Source: Malonomonas rubra DSM 5091
GTDB taxonomy: Bacteria; Desulfobacterota; Desulfuromonadia; Desulfuromonadales; Geopsychrobacteraceae
Direction: 5' to 3'
NCBI RefSeq assembly: GCF_900142125.1
Contig: NZ_FQZT01000009.1
Span: forward strand, 1-64,000
Length of the DNA: 64,000 nucleotides
Shown piece by piece: positions 15,122 to 24,559 of the stretch (position 1 is its first letter; each line of letters starts with the position of its first letter). Below the pieces are notes generated by a model, which saw only the letters and a list, made by a program, of their open reading frames with translations, had not been told where the DNA came from and ran no database searches. Position numbers and translations under genes: made by a program.

Positions 15122-18100
15122 GATTTCAGACCTCCTTTCTCGATATTACAGAGGAAGGCTTTATATTCCGGGATCGTGGTGTTGGCATCACCAACAGCAG
15201 TGGTCAGCACGTTAGCGGTGCCGCCGGTGGCCAGGCCGTTGAAGCCGAAGTGCCACGGCATACCAACCTGCTCGACCATTTTGCCGGAAACGCGCAGCGG
15301 TTTGATCCGCGAGGTGACCAGGGCACGGGCTTCGATCTTGCCCCGCTCGGTGGTCACAGTGACCATGTCGCCGTTCTTCAGCCCCTTCCAGTCGGCCAGC
15401 CCCTGGCTGATCTCGACAAACATGTCGGGAACCAGCTCGACCAGCCAAGGCAGGTTCCGCGTCATGGCGCCAGCCTGCCAGTGTTCGGAAACACGGTAGG
15501 TGGTACCGACATAGGGGTACTTGCCACTGTTATCAATTTTACCCGGGATAGCAACAGCAGGGTTGCTCTGCTGCTTGGTCATCAGGTTCCTGACCGGGCT
15601 CTCCATCGGCTCATAGTGCTCGGGGAAAGGACCGTCGGCCATACCACCTGCGAACAGGCGACCGTAACCTTCCGGCAGCATGATGAATGGCGACTTGGTG
15701 CCATCTTCTTTCATCGGTGCCCAACCACCGTCAGGGACGTCGCCTTCCCATTTGCGGGTGACTTTGTTCCAGCTGATGATCGGCTTGTTCGGGTTCCACG
15801 GCTTGCCGTTGAGGTCGACCGAAGCACGGTTGTAAAGAACGCGGCGGTTGACCGGCCAGCACCAGGCCCAATTATGGTAGAAGCCCATACCGGTCGGGTC
15901 TTCCTGACCGCGGCGCTGCATCATGTTGCCCTGCTCGGTATAGGAGTTACAGTAGAGCCAGTTACCACTGGTGGTGGAACCGTCAGCCTGCAGGAAGGCG
16001 AAGCTCGGAACCTGCTGGCCCTTCTTGAAGGTCTTGCCCTTGATGGTGACATCGCGGGTGAACTGACCGTTACACTCGCGGGCAACCATATCGATGCTCG
16101 GCTCGTGACCGTCACCGTAGTTCCAGTCGAGATCAGTGATCGGACCAGGGAAGACGGCTTTTTTGTCTTCGGCGTACATCTTCTTCAGGTTCTTGACCCA
16201 CTGGTCAACCATGAAGGCATCACTCTCGGCATGACCCGGCGGGTTAACCGCCTTGTAACGCCACTGAGCCCAACGACCGGAGTTGGAGATGGAACCATCT
16301 TTTTCTACCGAAGAAGCTGCCGGCAGCAGGAAAACTTCGGTATCGATGGTCTTCGGATCGACGCCGGGGCGTTTCCAGAAAACCGAAGTCTCGGTTTCCC
16401 ACAGGTCGGCGGCGACCATCCACTTCAGGCCGTCAAGGCCGTCAGCGATAGCGCTGGCATCCGGACCGCCGACGATCGGGTTGGTTCCCATGCAGACCAG
16501 ACCTTCGAAACCACCGTTCTGGAGCCGCTCCATCAACTTGATGAAGGAGTAGTTGCCGCTGCGCTTCGGCAGGTAGTCGTAACAGAAATCGTTTTGCTCG
16601 GTCGCGGCATCACCCCAGTAAGCTTTCAGCAGGCTGGCCATGTACTTCGGAGTATTGCTCCACCAGTTGGCGCTCTGCGGATCGTTGCTCTTCGGCGTCC
16701 ACTTATCGTTATAGGCTTTGAGGGTCTTGTTGTCGTAAGTCGGGACCTTCAGGTAGCCAGGCAGAATGTGGTAGAGGATCGCGTAGTCGGTCGAGCCCTG
16801 AACATTAGCCTCGCCACGCAGCGCGTTGATACCACCACCGGCGATACCGATGTTACCGAGCAGCAGCTGCATCATGGCGTAGGAACGCACGTTCTGGGTA
16901 CCGTAGGTGTGCTGGGTGGTGCCCATGGCATACATGATTGTTGCCGACTTGCCCGCCTTGCCGGTGGCCGCGAAGGTGCGAATAACTTCCATGTAATCCT
17001 GAATCGCGGTACCAGTAATCTCGCAGACCTTCTCCGGGGTGTAGCGAGCGTAGTGCTGCTTCAGCAGCTGGTAGACGGAACGCGGATTCTGCAGGCTGTC
17101 ATCGCGCTTCGGGTTACCATTGGCGTCCAGCTGGTAAGCCCAGCTCTCTTTGCTGTACTTGAAGTTTTCGGAATCGTAGCCGGAGAACAGACCATCGTCG
17201 AACTTGTAGTCGTCACTCACCAGGAATGCTGCGTTGGTGTAGTTGACCACGTATTCTTTGTGGATCAGGTCGTTCTCCAGGATGTAGTTCATCATGCCGC
17301 CGATAAAGGCGATGTCGGTACCGGGCCGCAGCTGGGCGTAGGTATCCGCTTTGGACGAAGTACGAGTGTAACGCGGGTCGACGGAGATCAGCTTGGCGCC
17401 GTTATCCATCGCCTTTTCCACGTACTTGAAAGAAATCGGGTGGTTCTCTGCCGGGTTTGAACCGATGCACATAATGACATCGGCATGCTGGATATCAATC
17501 CAGTGGTTGGTCATTGCTCCACGACCGAACGATGCCGCCAGACCGGCGACAGTAGCGCTGTGTCATATTCGCGCCTGGTGCTCAAGGTAACTGACCCCCA
17601 TAGCACGAGCAAATTTACCGAGCAGGTAGCACTCTTCGTTATCGAGCGCCGCGGCACCGATCATCGCCATACCTTCGTTGCGGTTAACGGTGTACATTTC
17701 GCCGTTGATTTTTTCCTGCTTGACGAAGTTTCGATCGCGGGTGTCTTTCATCCGCTTGGCGATACGCTCCATCGCCCAGTCCCAGGATTTTTCTTCCCAC
17801 TTGTCGCTCTTTGGCGCGCGATACTGTACCTTGGTCAGGCGACGTTCGTTGTTGGCCACCTGGAACAGCGCGCTCCCCTTGGAGCAGAGCGAGCCCTGGT
17901 TGATCGGATGTTCCGGATCGCCTTCGATGTTAACGATCTTACCGTCTTTACGATGCACGATCATACCGCAGCCAACTGCACAGTAAGGGCAGACGGTGGT
18001 GCTGGTCTGCAGCCCCTTGGTGCGCAGCGCCGGCTTGTCGACACTCGCCTGGGAAGGCTTGCCGGTCAGGGCGATGGAACCTGCCGCTAAACCGCCGCCT

Positions 18101-18129
18101 TTAAGAAAATTTCGTCTTGAGACACTCAT
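15118..18129 (-). CDS. fdnG: Selenocysteine formate dehydrogenase catalytic subunit
   Basis: A single 1003-residue selenoprotein read through an in-frame UGA at 17565-17563 (residue 189). It starts with a Tat signal (SRRNFLKGGGLAAGS), then a [4Fe-4S] site CPYCAVGCG...LCSKG. The sequence around the UGA is HQARI-Sec-HSATVAGLAASFGRGAMTNHW, matching the NQARV-Sec-HGPTVA site of E. coli FdnG. The molybdopterin-binding domains follow (CIGSNPAENHP, GTTQHTYGTQNVRS, GGGINALRGEANVQG, and the C-terminal LVTSRIKPLRV region). It oxidises formate, or reduces CO2, at a W or Mo bis-MGD centre, probably in the periplasm. Length matches FdnG. Confidence 0.96.
17534..17550 (-). other. SECIS hairpin for the fdnG selenocysteine codon
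   Basis: On the minus strand GTCGCC-GGTCT-GGCGGC forms a 6-bp stem (one U-G pair) with the loop GGUCU, beginning 12 bases after the UGA. The GGUCU apical loop at this distance is the hallmark of E. coli fdhF/fdnG SECIS elements recognised by SelB. Confidence 0.88.
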
Positions 18130-18190
18130 TCACTTCTCTCCTTGCGTGGATTTTTTGCCATCAAACTTTATGAAAGCTGGCTGCTCTTTG

Positions 18191-18207
18191 CGCAAGGTAT
18201 GTACCAA
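18191..18207 (-). promoter_or_regulatory. Sigma-54 promoter of the fdnG operon
   Basis: The minus strand reads TTGGTAC-ATACC-TTGCG, with GG and GC exactly 10 bases apart, matching TGGYAC-N5-TTGC. Transcription would start near 18180, about 50 bases before fdnG. A divergent NtrC-class regulator lies just upstream. Confidence 0.85.
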
Positions 18208-18308
18208 TCTGTTTACGAAATTTTTTAATTAGTTGAAAGAACAGGACAAAACAGACTTCTACCGAGTAAAACAAGTTTTCTGGTCAACTTTGCAAAGGGC
18301 CCTTTTTC

Positions 18309-18344
18309 TGGGTCATTCTGTCCCGGTAAAGACAAAATGACCCA
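18309..18344. promoter_or_regulatory. Inverted repeat, probable upstream activator site for fdnG
   Basis: TGGGTCATTCTGTC (18309-18322) and GACAAAATGACCCA (18331-18344) are complementary arms with one mismatch around 8 bases. The repeat is about 100 bp upstream of the -24 element, a usual enhancer distance. It lies between fdnG and the regulator gene at 18513, so it is the best candidate site for that regulator. Confidence 0.72.
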
Positions 18345-18512
18345 CATCAGCAAACCCGTTACCCCCTGTTTACGGCCGTTCAATCCGGAAACAGGGCCGC
18401 TTACCCTGAAAAGACTACAAGTTGCTTTCAATGGATCGAAAATTGCGTGTACCATGGCCCCCAGAACATGTGTCGCGAAAACGATTCGCGCCGCAACAAA
18501 ACGGAAAGACAG

Positions 18513-19877
18513 ATGACAACAAAAATTCTGATCTGCGACGATGAAGACGGGATGCGCCGCTATCTCGGCAAGATGCTGAAGAACTGGGGGCACCAGACGG
18601 AAAGCTTTTCCAGCCCGCTGCTGCTGCTGAAAAGCCTGCAGGAGATCGACAACACCCCCGATCTGCTGCTGCTCGACGTCAAGATGCCGGAAATGGACGG
18701 CATCGAAGTCCTGAAACAGCTGAAAGCCAGCCATCCGCAGCTGCCGGTGATCATGATGACCGGCCACGGCACCATAGATTCGGCTGTCGAAGCGATGAAG
18801 ATCGGTGCCCACGATTACCTGACCAAACCGTTTCCACAGGAGAAACTGTTCGCCCTGGTCAAGCACACCCTGGAACAACAACATCTGCGCGAGGAAAACC
18901 TGGCCCTGAAAAAGGAACTACAGGATCAGAAGGTTCCGGCGGCACCGATTTTCCAGAGCGATAAATTCCGCCAAGCTTACGATCTGGCGCTGGCAGTCGC
19001 CGACAGCGACTCAAGTGTTCTGGTGCTGGGCGAGAGCGGAACCGGCAAAGAGCTGGTCGCCGCCGCCATTCATTATGCCAGCCCGCGCAAAGACAAGCGC
19101 TTCCTCGCCATCAACTGTGCTGCCCTCTCTGAAACATTGCTGGAAAGCCAGTTGTTCGGCCATGTCAAAGGTGCCTTTACCGGGGCGGTGCAGACGCAAA
19201 AAGGTTTACTGGAAGAGACTGATCAGGGAACCCTGTTTCTCGACGAAGTCGGCGAACTGACCCCGGCGCTGCAGGCAAAACTGCTACGGGTGCTGCAGGA
19301 AGGCGAATTCATCCCGGTCGGCGCAACCAAAACCAAACGGGTCGATGTGCGCTTCGTCGCCGCCACCAACAAAAACCTGCAGGATGAAGTCAATGTGGGA
19401 AACTTTCGCCAGGACCTGTTCTACCGACTCAACGTTATCAGTATCGAGCTACCACCGCTGCGCGACCGCTGCGAAGACATCGAACCTTTGGCGAAACACT
19501 TCCTCGACAATATTGCCAACAAGAGCCAGCGCAAAGTTCTTGGGATCGAACCAGAAGCCCTCGACGCGCTCAAAAGTTATCACTGGCCCGGCAATGTCCG
19601 TGAGCTGGAAAATGTCATGGAACGGTGCAGCATCCTTGCCCGCGGCGGCATGATCAAGAGTTCTCATCTGCCGTTTGAGGCGACACCGGAACCGCAGACC
19701 GAGAATGACTCCTTGCCACTTAACCTGCGCGACACCGAACGACTGCAGGTGATCCGTGCACTGAAAGAGACCCGCTGGAATAAAAGTCGCGCCGCCGCCC
19801 TGCTCGGCGTGACCCGCAAAACCATCGACCGCAAGATCAAGGAATTCGATCTGCAACAGGATGACCTTCTCGAATGA
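18513..19877 (+). CDS. Sigma-54-dependent response regulator, likely activator of the formate dehydrogenase operon
   Basis: The ATG at 18513 ([18 protein letters not shown]) gives 454 residues; an upstream start would add 22 unlikely residues. The receiver has [13 protein letters not shown], the AAA+ domain [14 protein letters not shown] and [13 protein letters not shown], and the C-terminal Fis-type helix-turn-helix [20 protein letters not shown]. It overlaps the kinase start by 4 bases. Its divergence from fdnG, with a sigma-54 promoter and an inverted repeat between them, supports a role in fdn control. The signal is not known. Confidence 0.92.
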   Translation: MTTKILICDDEDGMRRYLGKMLKNWGHQTESFSSPLLLLKSLQEIDNTPDLLLLDVKMPEMDGIEVLKQLKASHPQLPVIMMTGHGTIDSAVEAMKIGAHDYLTKPFPQEKLFALVKHTLEQQHLREENLALKKELQDQKVPAAPIFQSDKFRQAYDLALAVADSDSSVLVLGESGTGKELVAAAIHYASPRKDKRFLAINCAALSETLLESQLFGHVKGAFTGAVQTQKGLLEETDQGTLFLDEVGELTPALQAKLLRVLQEGEFIPVGATKTKRVDVRFVAATNKNLQDEVNVGNFRQDLFYRLNVISIELPPLRDRCEDIEPLAKHFLDNIANKSQRKVLGIEPEALDALKSYHWPGNVRELENVMERCSILARGGMIKSSHLPFEATPEPQTENDSLPLNLRDTERLQVIRALKETRWNKSRAAALLGVTRKTIDRKIKEFDLQQDDLLE

Positions 19878-21841
19878 CAGATGCTTTCCGTTCCAGTTTC
19901 CGTTCGATCCGCGGCAAACTGACCCTGGCTGCCGTCACCCCGTTGATGGTGATCCTGCTGCTGGTGTCGCTGGCCGCATCCTACCTGATCAATGCATCGA
20001 TCGTCGAACAGACGCAGAAACAGATCCGCAACGATCTGAACGCAGCACGGGTTGTACTTGAGCAGGAACAGCAACGGCTCCACGAGGTTGTCCGTTTTAC
20101 CGCGCGGGCAAACGAACTGCTGCAGGCCGTTGCTCTGAACGATATCAGCCAGATCAGTCATTTCCTCGATGACATCAAACAGCGCGAACAACTGGACATC
20201 CTCAACCTGACCGGGATCGACGGCAAACCTTTATTGCACAACGACCAGCAGATGGTGAAAGTTGCCGACTTCGTCTCCACGACATTGGAGCAGGGTCACT
20301 ACCATGGCACCGTGCTGATGAGCGAAACAGAGCTGCGCCGGGAAAGCCGAGATCTACCGAAAAAGGCACAGATTTTCGCACCGGGTCAGAGCAAAATTCC
20401 GAGCGAACGACGTGGCATGTTCCTGATCGCCTCAACCCTTCTGCTCGACGCCAAAGGCAACCCGCTCGGCTGCCTTTACGGCGGTGCATTGCTGAATAAC
20501 AACCTGCCCCTGATCGACCGCATCAGCGAACTGGTTTACGGCGATGACGATTTTGAGGGTGTCGCCATCGGCAGCGCCACCATCTTTCTCGGCAAGCAGC
20601 GGATTGCAACTACCGTCCGGCTGAAAAACGGCAAACGCGCCATCGGCACCAAAGTCTCCGAAGAGGTTGCGGAAGCAGTCCTGAACCGGGGCGAGTTCTG
20701 GCTGGCACGGGCCAAAGTTGTTGATGAATGGTACCTGACCGCTTACGAACCGATCTTCGACGATAACGGCAAAGCCCTCGGCGCGCTCTACGTCGGCATG
20801 CTGGAAAAACCGTTGACGGCCGTGAAGTCACGCTCCTTCATGACCCTCTTCGGTCTGTTGATTCTCGGTTGTCTGCTCGGCGGATTGCTGTCCGGCTATA
20901 TCGCTCGCCGTCTTTCCCGGCCATTGCTGGCACTGGCGACGTCGGCAGAGAAGATTGCCGGTGGAGAGCGCAATGTGCCCTTGCCGATTGCCGGGCAGGA
21001 CGAAGTCGGCCACCTGACGATGGCCTTCGCCGACATGACCAGTGCCCTGAAAAGAAGTGATGACGAACTGCAGAAACTTAACCGGCAACTGGAAAAGAAG
21101 GTGGAAGAACGCACCTCGCAGCTGGAAGAAAAAAGTCTGCAGCTGATCAAAACCCAGGAGCAGCTGTTGCGCCACGAGAAACTGGCTGCGATCGGTTCGC
21201 TGGCGACCGGCGTTGCCCATGAAATCAACAACCCTGCGGCAATCATCCGCGGCAACGTGGAGATTCTGCAGATGAGCCTGCCGGCAGATTGTGAAGAGCA
21301 GGAAGAGGTGAGCGAAATCAAAAAGCAGGTTGAACGCGTCTCGCTGATTACCCGCAACCTGCTTAATTTTGCCGGCAAGCAGGAACTGGCCACTGACCAG
21401 GTTGACTTAAGGCAACTGCTGCAAGAAATCCTCGCCCAGATCAGTCATCAGCAGCCGATCGATCAGGTCGAGATCGATTTTCAGCTTAACAACCTGCCGC
21501 TGATCCCCGGCGACCGCGAGCGACTTCGCCAGGTTTTCACCAACATCGTCCTCAACGCTTTGCAGGCAATGAACGGTACCGGCTCTCTCTGTGTACACGG
21601 GGACATCGACAACCGGCAAGCCTGCCTGCGCATCAGCGATACCGGCCCCGGCATCCCGGAGGAAATCCGGGAAAAAATCTTCAACCCCTTCTTCACTACC
21701 AAAAAGCAGGGAACCGGCCTCGGCCTGTCCGTTTCTTACGGCATCATCAAGGCGCACGGTGGTTCTATCAGTATTGACAGCTCTGAGCAGGGCAGCAGCT
21801 TTTTAATCTGCCTCCCCCTGGGAAACCACCCAGCCAACTAA
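19874..21841 (+). CDS. Membrane sensor histidine kinase with periplasmic cache-like domain
   Basis: A 655-residue kinase. A first helix (about 18-40) and a second (about 321-340) enclose a roughly 280-residue periplasmic domain with [44 protein letters not shown] and [22 protein letters not shown], characteristic of single/double cache sensor folds. HAMP, coiled coil, HisKA ([17 protein letters not shown]) and HATPase_c ([32 protein letters not shown]) follow. It is coupled to the regulator gene. The cache domain suggests a small organic acid ligand; formate is a guess from context. Confidence 0.9.
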   Translation: MTDAFRSSFRSIRGKLTLAAVTPLMVILLLVSLAASYLINASIVEQTQKQIRNDLNAARVVLEQEQQRLHEVVRFTARANELLQAVALNDISQISHFLDDIKQREQLDILNLTGIDGKPLLHNDQQMVKVADFVSTTLEQGHYHGTVLMSETELRRESRDLPKKAQIFAPGQSKIPSERRGMFLIASTLLLDAKGNPLGCLYGGALLNNNLPLIDRISELVYGDDDFEGVAIGSATIFLGKQRIATTVRLKNGKRAIGTKVSEEVAEAVLNRGEFWLARAKVVDEWYLTAYEPIFDDNGKALGALYVGMLEKPLTAVKSRSFMTLFGLLILGCLLGGLLSGYIARRLSRPLLALATSAEKIAGGERNVPLPIAGQDEVGHLTMAFADMTSALKRSDDELQKLNRQLEKKVEERTSQLEEKSLQLIKTQEQLLRHEKLAAIGSLATGVAHEINNPAAIIRGNVEILQMSLPADCEEQEEVSEIKKQVERVSLITRNLLNFAGKQELATDQVDLRQLLQEILAQISHQQPIDQVEIDFQLNNLPLIPGDRERLRQVFTNIVLNALQAMNGTGSLCVHGDIDNRQACLRISDTGPGIPEEIREKIFNPFFTTKKQGTGLGLSVSYGIIKAHGGSISIDSSEQGSSFLICLPLGNHPAN

Positions 21842-22260
21842 AAAAGAGTATTTCGGTAAAAAATCTCCTCTCTTTGCTGCATTTCGGTTGAGTTTTGTTA
21901 GCATTAGGTAAACCATAGCGAAAGAAGCCTCATTAAGCACAGTACATACACTGGGTGTTTCACCCCAGTTTGGCGGGGGGAAAATCTTCGCGCTAGGGTC
22001 TTTTTTCCACGAAAAAAGAGGGAAAATGACTATTTTCGTCCGCAATTTTAAACATAGCTATCTTGTTAATATAAATGGAGTATTTCTTTTACCAGTAGCT
22101 AGACGATAAATAGGCTTCGCTATATAGTGCTTTATTCGAAATATTATATTAAATTTCTTGATCAATATCCTGATTGAGTGTTATTAAATGACGATCGAGA
22201 ATATTCTTTAACTAATGAGCAAATACCAAGAAGCTCACTAAGCAAAAGGAGAATAAACCA
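21842..22260. other. AT-rich intergenic region with two hairpins
   Basis: No open reading frame of note. ACTGGG-tgtttcac-CCCAGT (near 21949-21968) and TCTTTTTTC-cac-GAAAAAAGA (21999-22019) form small hairpins. The second could act as a weak terminator for the kinase gene. The last 200 bases are very AT-rich and end in AAAAGGAG before the cytochrome gene. No clear -24/-12 element was found. Confidence 0.5.
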
Positions 22261-22581
22261 ATGGATTACCGTAAACTGATCATGATCGGCCTTGTCCTGC
22301 TCGCTTTCAGCGTCACCAGCGCTCTGGCAGTTGATGGTGGCAACCCGCGCAAGGGCAAGTATCTGTTCAAAAAGAACTGCAAAAGCTGCCACACCGAAGG
22401 TGCTGAAGGCGGCTCGGTCACTCCGCTGTCCAAAACCATGGCCCAGTGGGACAAGTTCTTCAAAGACAACAAGCACCCGGGCGACTCCTGGAGCAACTTC
22501 GGTGAGCAGGACCTGCTGGACATCAACCAGTTCCTGTTTGACCATGCCGTTGACTCGGATCAGCCGGAGACTTGCGGTTAA
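22261..22581 (+). CDS. Small periplasmic mono-heme c-type cytochrome
   Basis: A 106-residue protein with a signal peptide (MDYRKLIMIGLVLLAFSVTSALA) and one heme-binding motif CKSCH near residues 40-44. The mature protein is about 83 residues, with GGSVTPLSKTMAQWDKFF and a late Met-free heme environment, so the sixth ligand is unclear. AAAAGGAG precedes the ATG. It is followed by a porin gene and may carry electrons in periplasmic respiration; the partner is not evident. Confidence 0.88.
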   Translation: MDYRKLIMIGLVLLAFSVTSALAVDGGNPRKGKYLFKKNCKSCHTEGAEGGSVTPLSKTMAQWDKFFKDNKHPGDSWSNFGEQDLLDINQFLFDHAVDSDQPETCG

Positions 22582-22674
22582 TTATTTACAAGCGCAACAC
22601 TATCAGGCTCCCGTGCCCTGCTGAGACTGGAGCCTGTTTTCACCCCCCTCAAACCTAAATCGGAGGCCCACAAA

Positions 22675-24423
22675 ATGAAGAGATATCTTCTGATGATGCT
22701 GGCAGCTATGATGCTCATCCCGAGCCTGGCGCTGGCGGCACCATCCATCGAGGAACTGCAACAACAAATCGCCGACATCGTCGAGCAACTGGAAGACCTG
22801 GAAGACCGCGTGGAAGGCCCTGAGCGCCATACCGCGACTGACCGTATTCAGTGGTACGGTGATATGCGTGCTACTGTTGATAGTGTGCACTATCAGGACG
22901 TGACCTGGAATCCAGGCCTAAAAATTAATTTTACTGATTTTCTTCATAAGGCTACCACTGATCCAGATTGGAATACTAATAACGGGGCAGCAATGGCCGC
23001 ATTTAGTACACAATTTGGCTTATTGAATCCCACTCTGGCAGGCCAATTGCCTGCTATGATTGGAGCATATGATCCAAATAATCCGCTAACCCATCCAGGA
23101 ACCATGGATGCCGGCCTCTCTGCTGGAGCTAGAACTTACGATATCAACAATGATCTGTTTTACACCACCCGCCTGCGTCTCGGCATGAAGGCGAAGATCT
23201 ATGACAACATGAGCTTTTCCGGCCGTCTGTCTATGTACAAGAACTGGGGAGACTCTGTCGGCACTAACGTGTTTGACTCCTGGGATGCCTTCACCATGGA
23301 CGGCACTAACGGTGGTAGCACTACTGGTGACTTTGTGCGGGTTGAACGTGCTTATTTCAATTGGACAAACCTTGCTGACGGCAATCTTTACTTCTCAGTC
23401 GGTCGTCGTCCATCGACCTATGGTTCGCCAACCAACTATCGTGAGAATACTAAACGTGGCGGCACCCCGTCCGGTCATTTGGTTAACTTCAACTTCGACG
23501 GTATTACCATTGGCTACCATGCAGAGGACCTGATTGGCCTCGAAGGGGCTGCGATCCGTTTTTGCTATGGCCAAGGATACGAGTCAGAGTGGGGTAATGG
23601 TGAATTGTTTAACAACCAAGGGGACACATCTGATACACATTTGGGCGGATTCAATATCGATCTGATGAACACCGATTCGACCCTGATCCAGATCACGGCT
23701 TTCCGTGCAATGGATGTTGTTGATGGTTTCAAAGGTTCGTTCGCCTTCCCGTCCGAACTTATGCGGATTTTCGCCCCTACTATTTATACCGATGCTCAGG
23801 CGTTCACCAACTTTAATTTCATGACACGCTACACCCCATCTACCGTTATTGGCGACATCAACCTGCTCGGAATTAATGGTTCTTACGAAACTTTAGACGG
23901 CATGGTCTTTTTCGGTTCGGTCGGCATGACTCAGCTGGAGTCAAACGGCGAGGTCGGCTTGTTTGGCGGCATGGGTAAAGATGCTATTTTCGAAGCTCAA
24001 TTGACTGAAAACGGTGATGCAATCTACCTAGCCCCTGTTGCAGCGGAAGACGGCGATGACACTAACGAAGGTTATGGTGTCTATGTCGGTATGCAGATCC
24101 CGGCTCCGATGGGTAAATTTGGCCTCGAATACAACTACGGTTCCAAGTACTGGACACCGTTCACCCAGGCACAGGATGATGTTATGGGCAGCAAACTGGC
24201 CACCCGTGGTCACGCTGCTGAGGCCTACTACATCTTCGAAGTCAACCGGAATGCCTTCATCAAAATCGGCGGCATCTATTATGACTACGAGTACTCTGGT
24301 AGCGGTTCACCTGTCGGCAAACCTCAAAAGGTTGAAGACGTCAAGGACGGCACTGCATACTCGTTACTGCCGGTTGTCGACAAAGCCTGGGATGCATACG
24401 CACAGGTTCACATGAAGTGGTAA
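22675..24423 (+). CDS. DUF3373-type outer-membrane porin
   Basis: A 582-residue exported protein: a signal peptide (MKRYLLMMLAAMMLIPSLALA), a short coiled coil (IEELQQQIADIVEQLEDLED), then a long stretch of alternating aromatic and polar residues (RVERAYFNWTNLADGNLYFS, YYIFEVNRNAFIKIGGIYYD) and a terminal Trp, as in beta-barrels. This layout is characteristic of the DUF3373 family common in Geobacter-like bacteria. The transported solute is unknown. It may share a transcript with the cytochrome gene 93 bases upstream. Confidence 0.85.
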   Translation: MKRYLLMMLAAMMLIPSLALAAPSIEELQQQIADIVEQLEDLEDRVEGPERHTATDRIQWYGDMRATVDSVHYQDVTWNPGLKINFTDFLHKATTDPDWNTNNGAAMAAFSTQFGLLNPTLAGQLPAMIGAYDPNNPLTHPGTMDAGLSAGARTYDINNDLFYTTRLRLGMKAKIYDNMSFSGRLSMYKNWGDSVGTNVFDSWDAFTMDGTNGGSTTGDFVRVERAYFNWTNLADGNLYFSVGRRPSTYGSPTNYRENTKRGGTPSGHLVNFNFDGITIGYHAEDLIGLEGAAIRFCYGQGYESEWGNGELFNNQGDTSDTHLGGFNIDLMNTDSTLIQITAFRAMDVVDGFKGSFAFPSELMRIFAPTIYTDAQAFTNFNFMTRYTPSTVIGDINLLGINGSYETLDGMVFFGSVGMTQLESNGEVGLFGGMGKDAIFEAQLTENGDAIYLAPVAAEDGDDTNEGYGVYVGMQIPAPMGKFGLEYNYGSKYWTPFTQAQDDVMGSKLATRGHAAEAYYIFEVNRNAFIKIGGIYYDYEYSGSGSPVGKPQKVEDVKDGTAYSLLPVVDKAWDAYAQVHMKW

Positions 24424-24448
24424 ATCTCTGAATTTACATTATCAGAGC

Positions 24449-24484
24449 AAAAAGGAGCGACCGATTGGTCGCTCCTTTTTTTTG
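24449..24484 (+). terminator. Intrinsic terminator after the porin gene
   Basis: AAAAAGGAGCGACC and GGTCGCTCCTTTTT pair perfectly around a 4-base loop, followed by more T residues. Confidence 0.95.
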
Positions 24485-24559
24485 GCTTTCGCTCATCCTT
24501 TCAGGTAGATTAAATATTCATTCTGAAATGCTTTGAATTTTTCATTTCTTCCGGACTTT

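Noticed and set aside
15250-17460. Plus-strand open frame of 736 codons antisense to fdnG
   Set aside because: It mirrors the high-GC fdnG codons, has no ribosome site or recognisable domains, and the minus strand encodes a clear enzyme.
17563-17565. Nonsense mutation or frameshift in formate dehydrogenase
   Set aside because: The UGA is at the known Sec position, with a SECIS hairpin and selC nearby.
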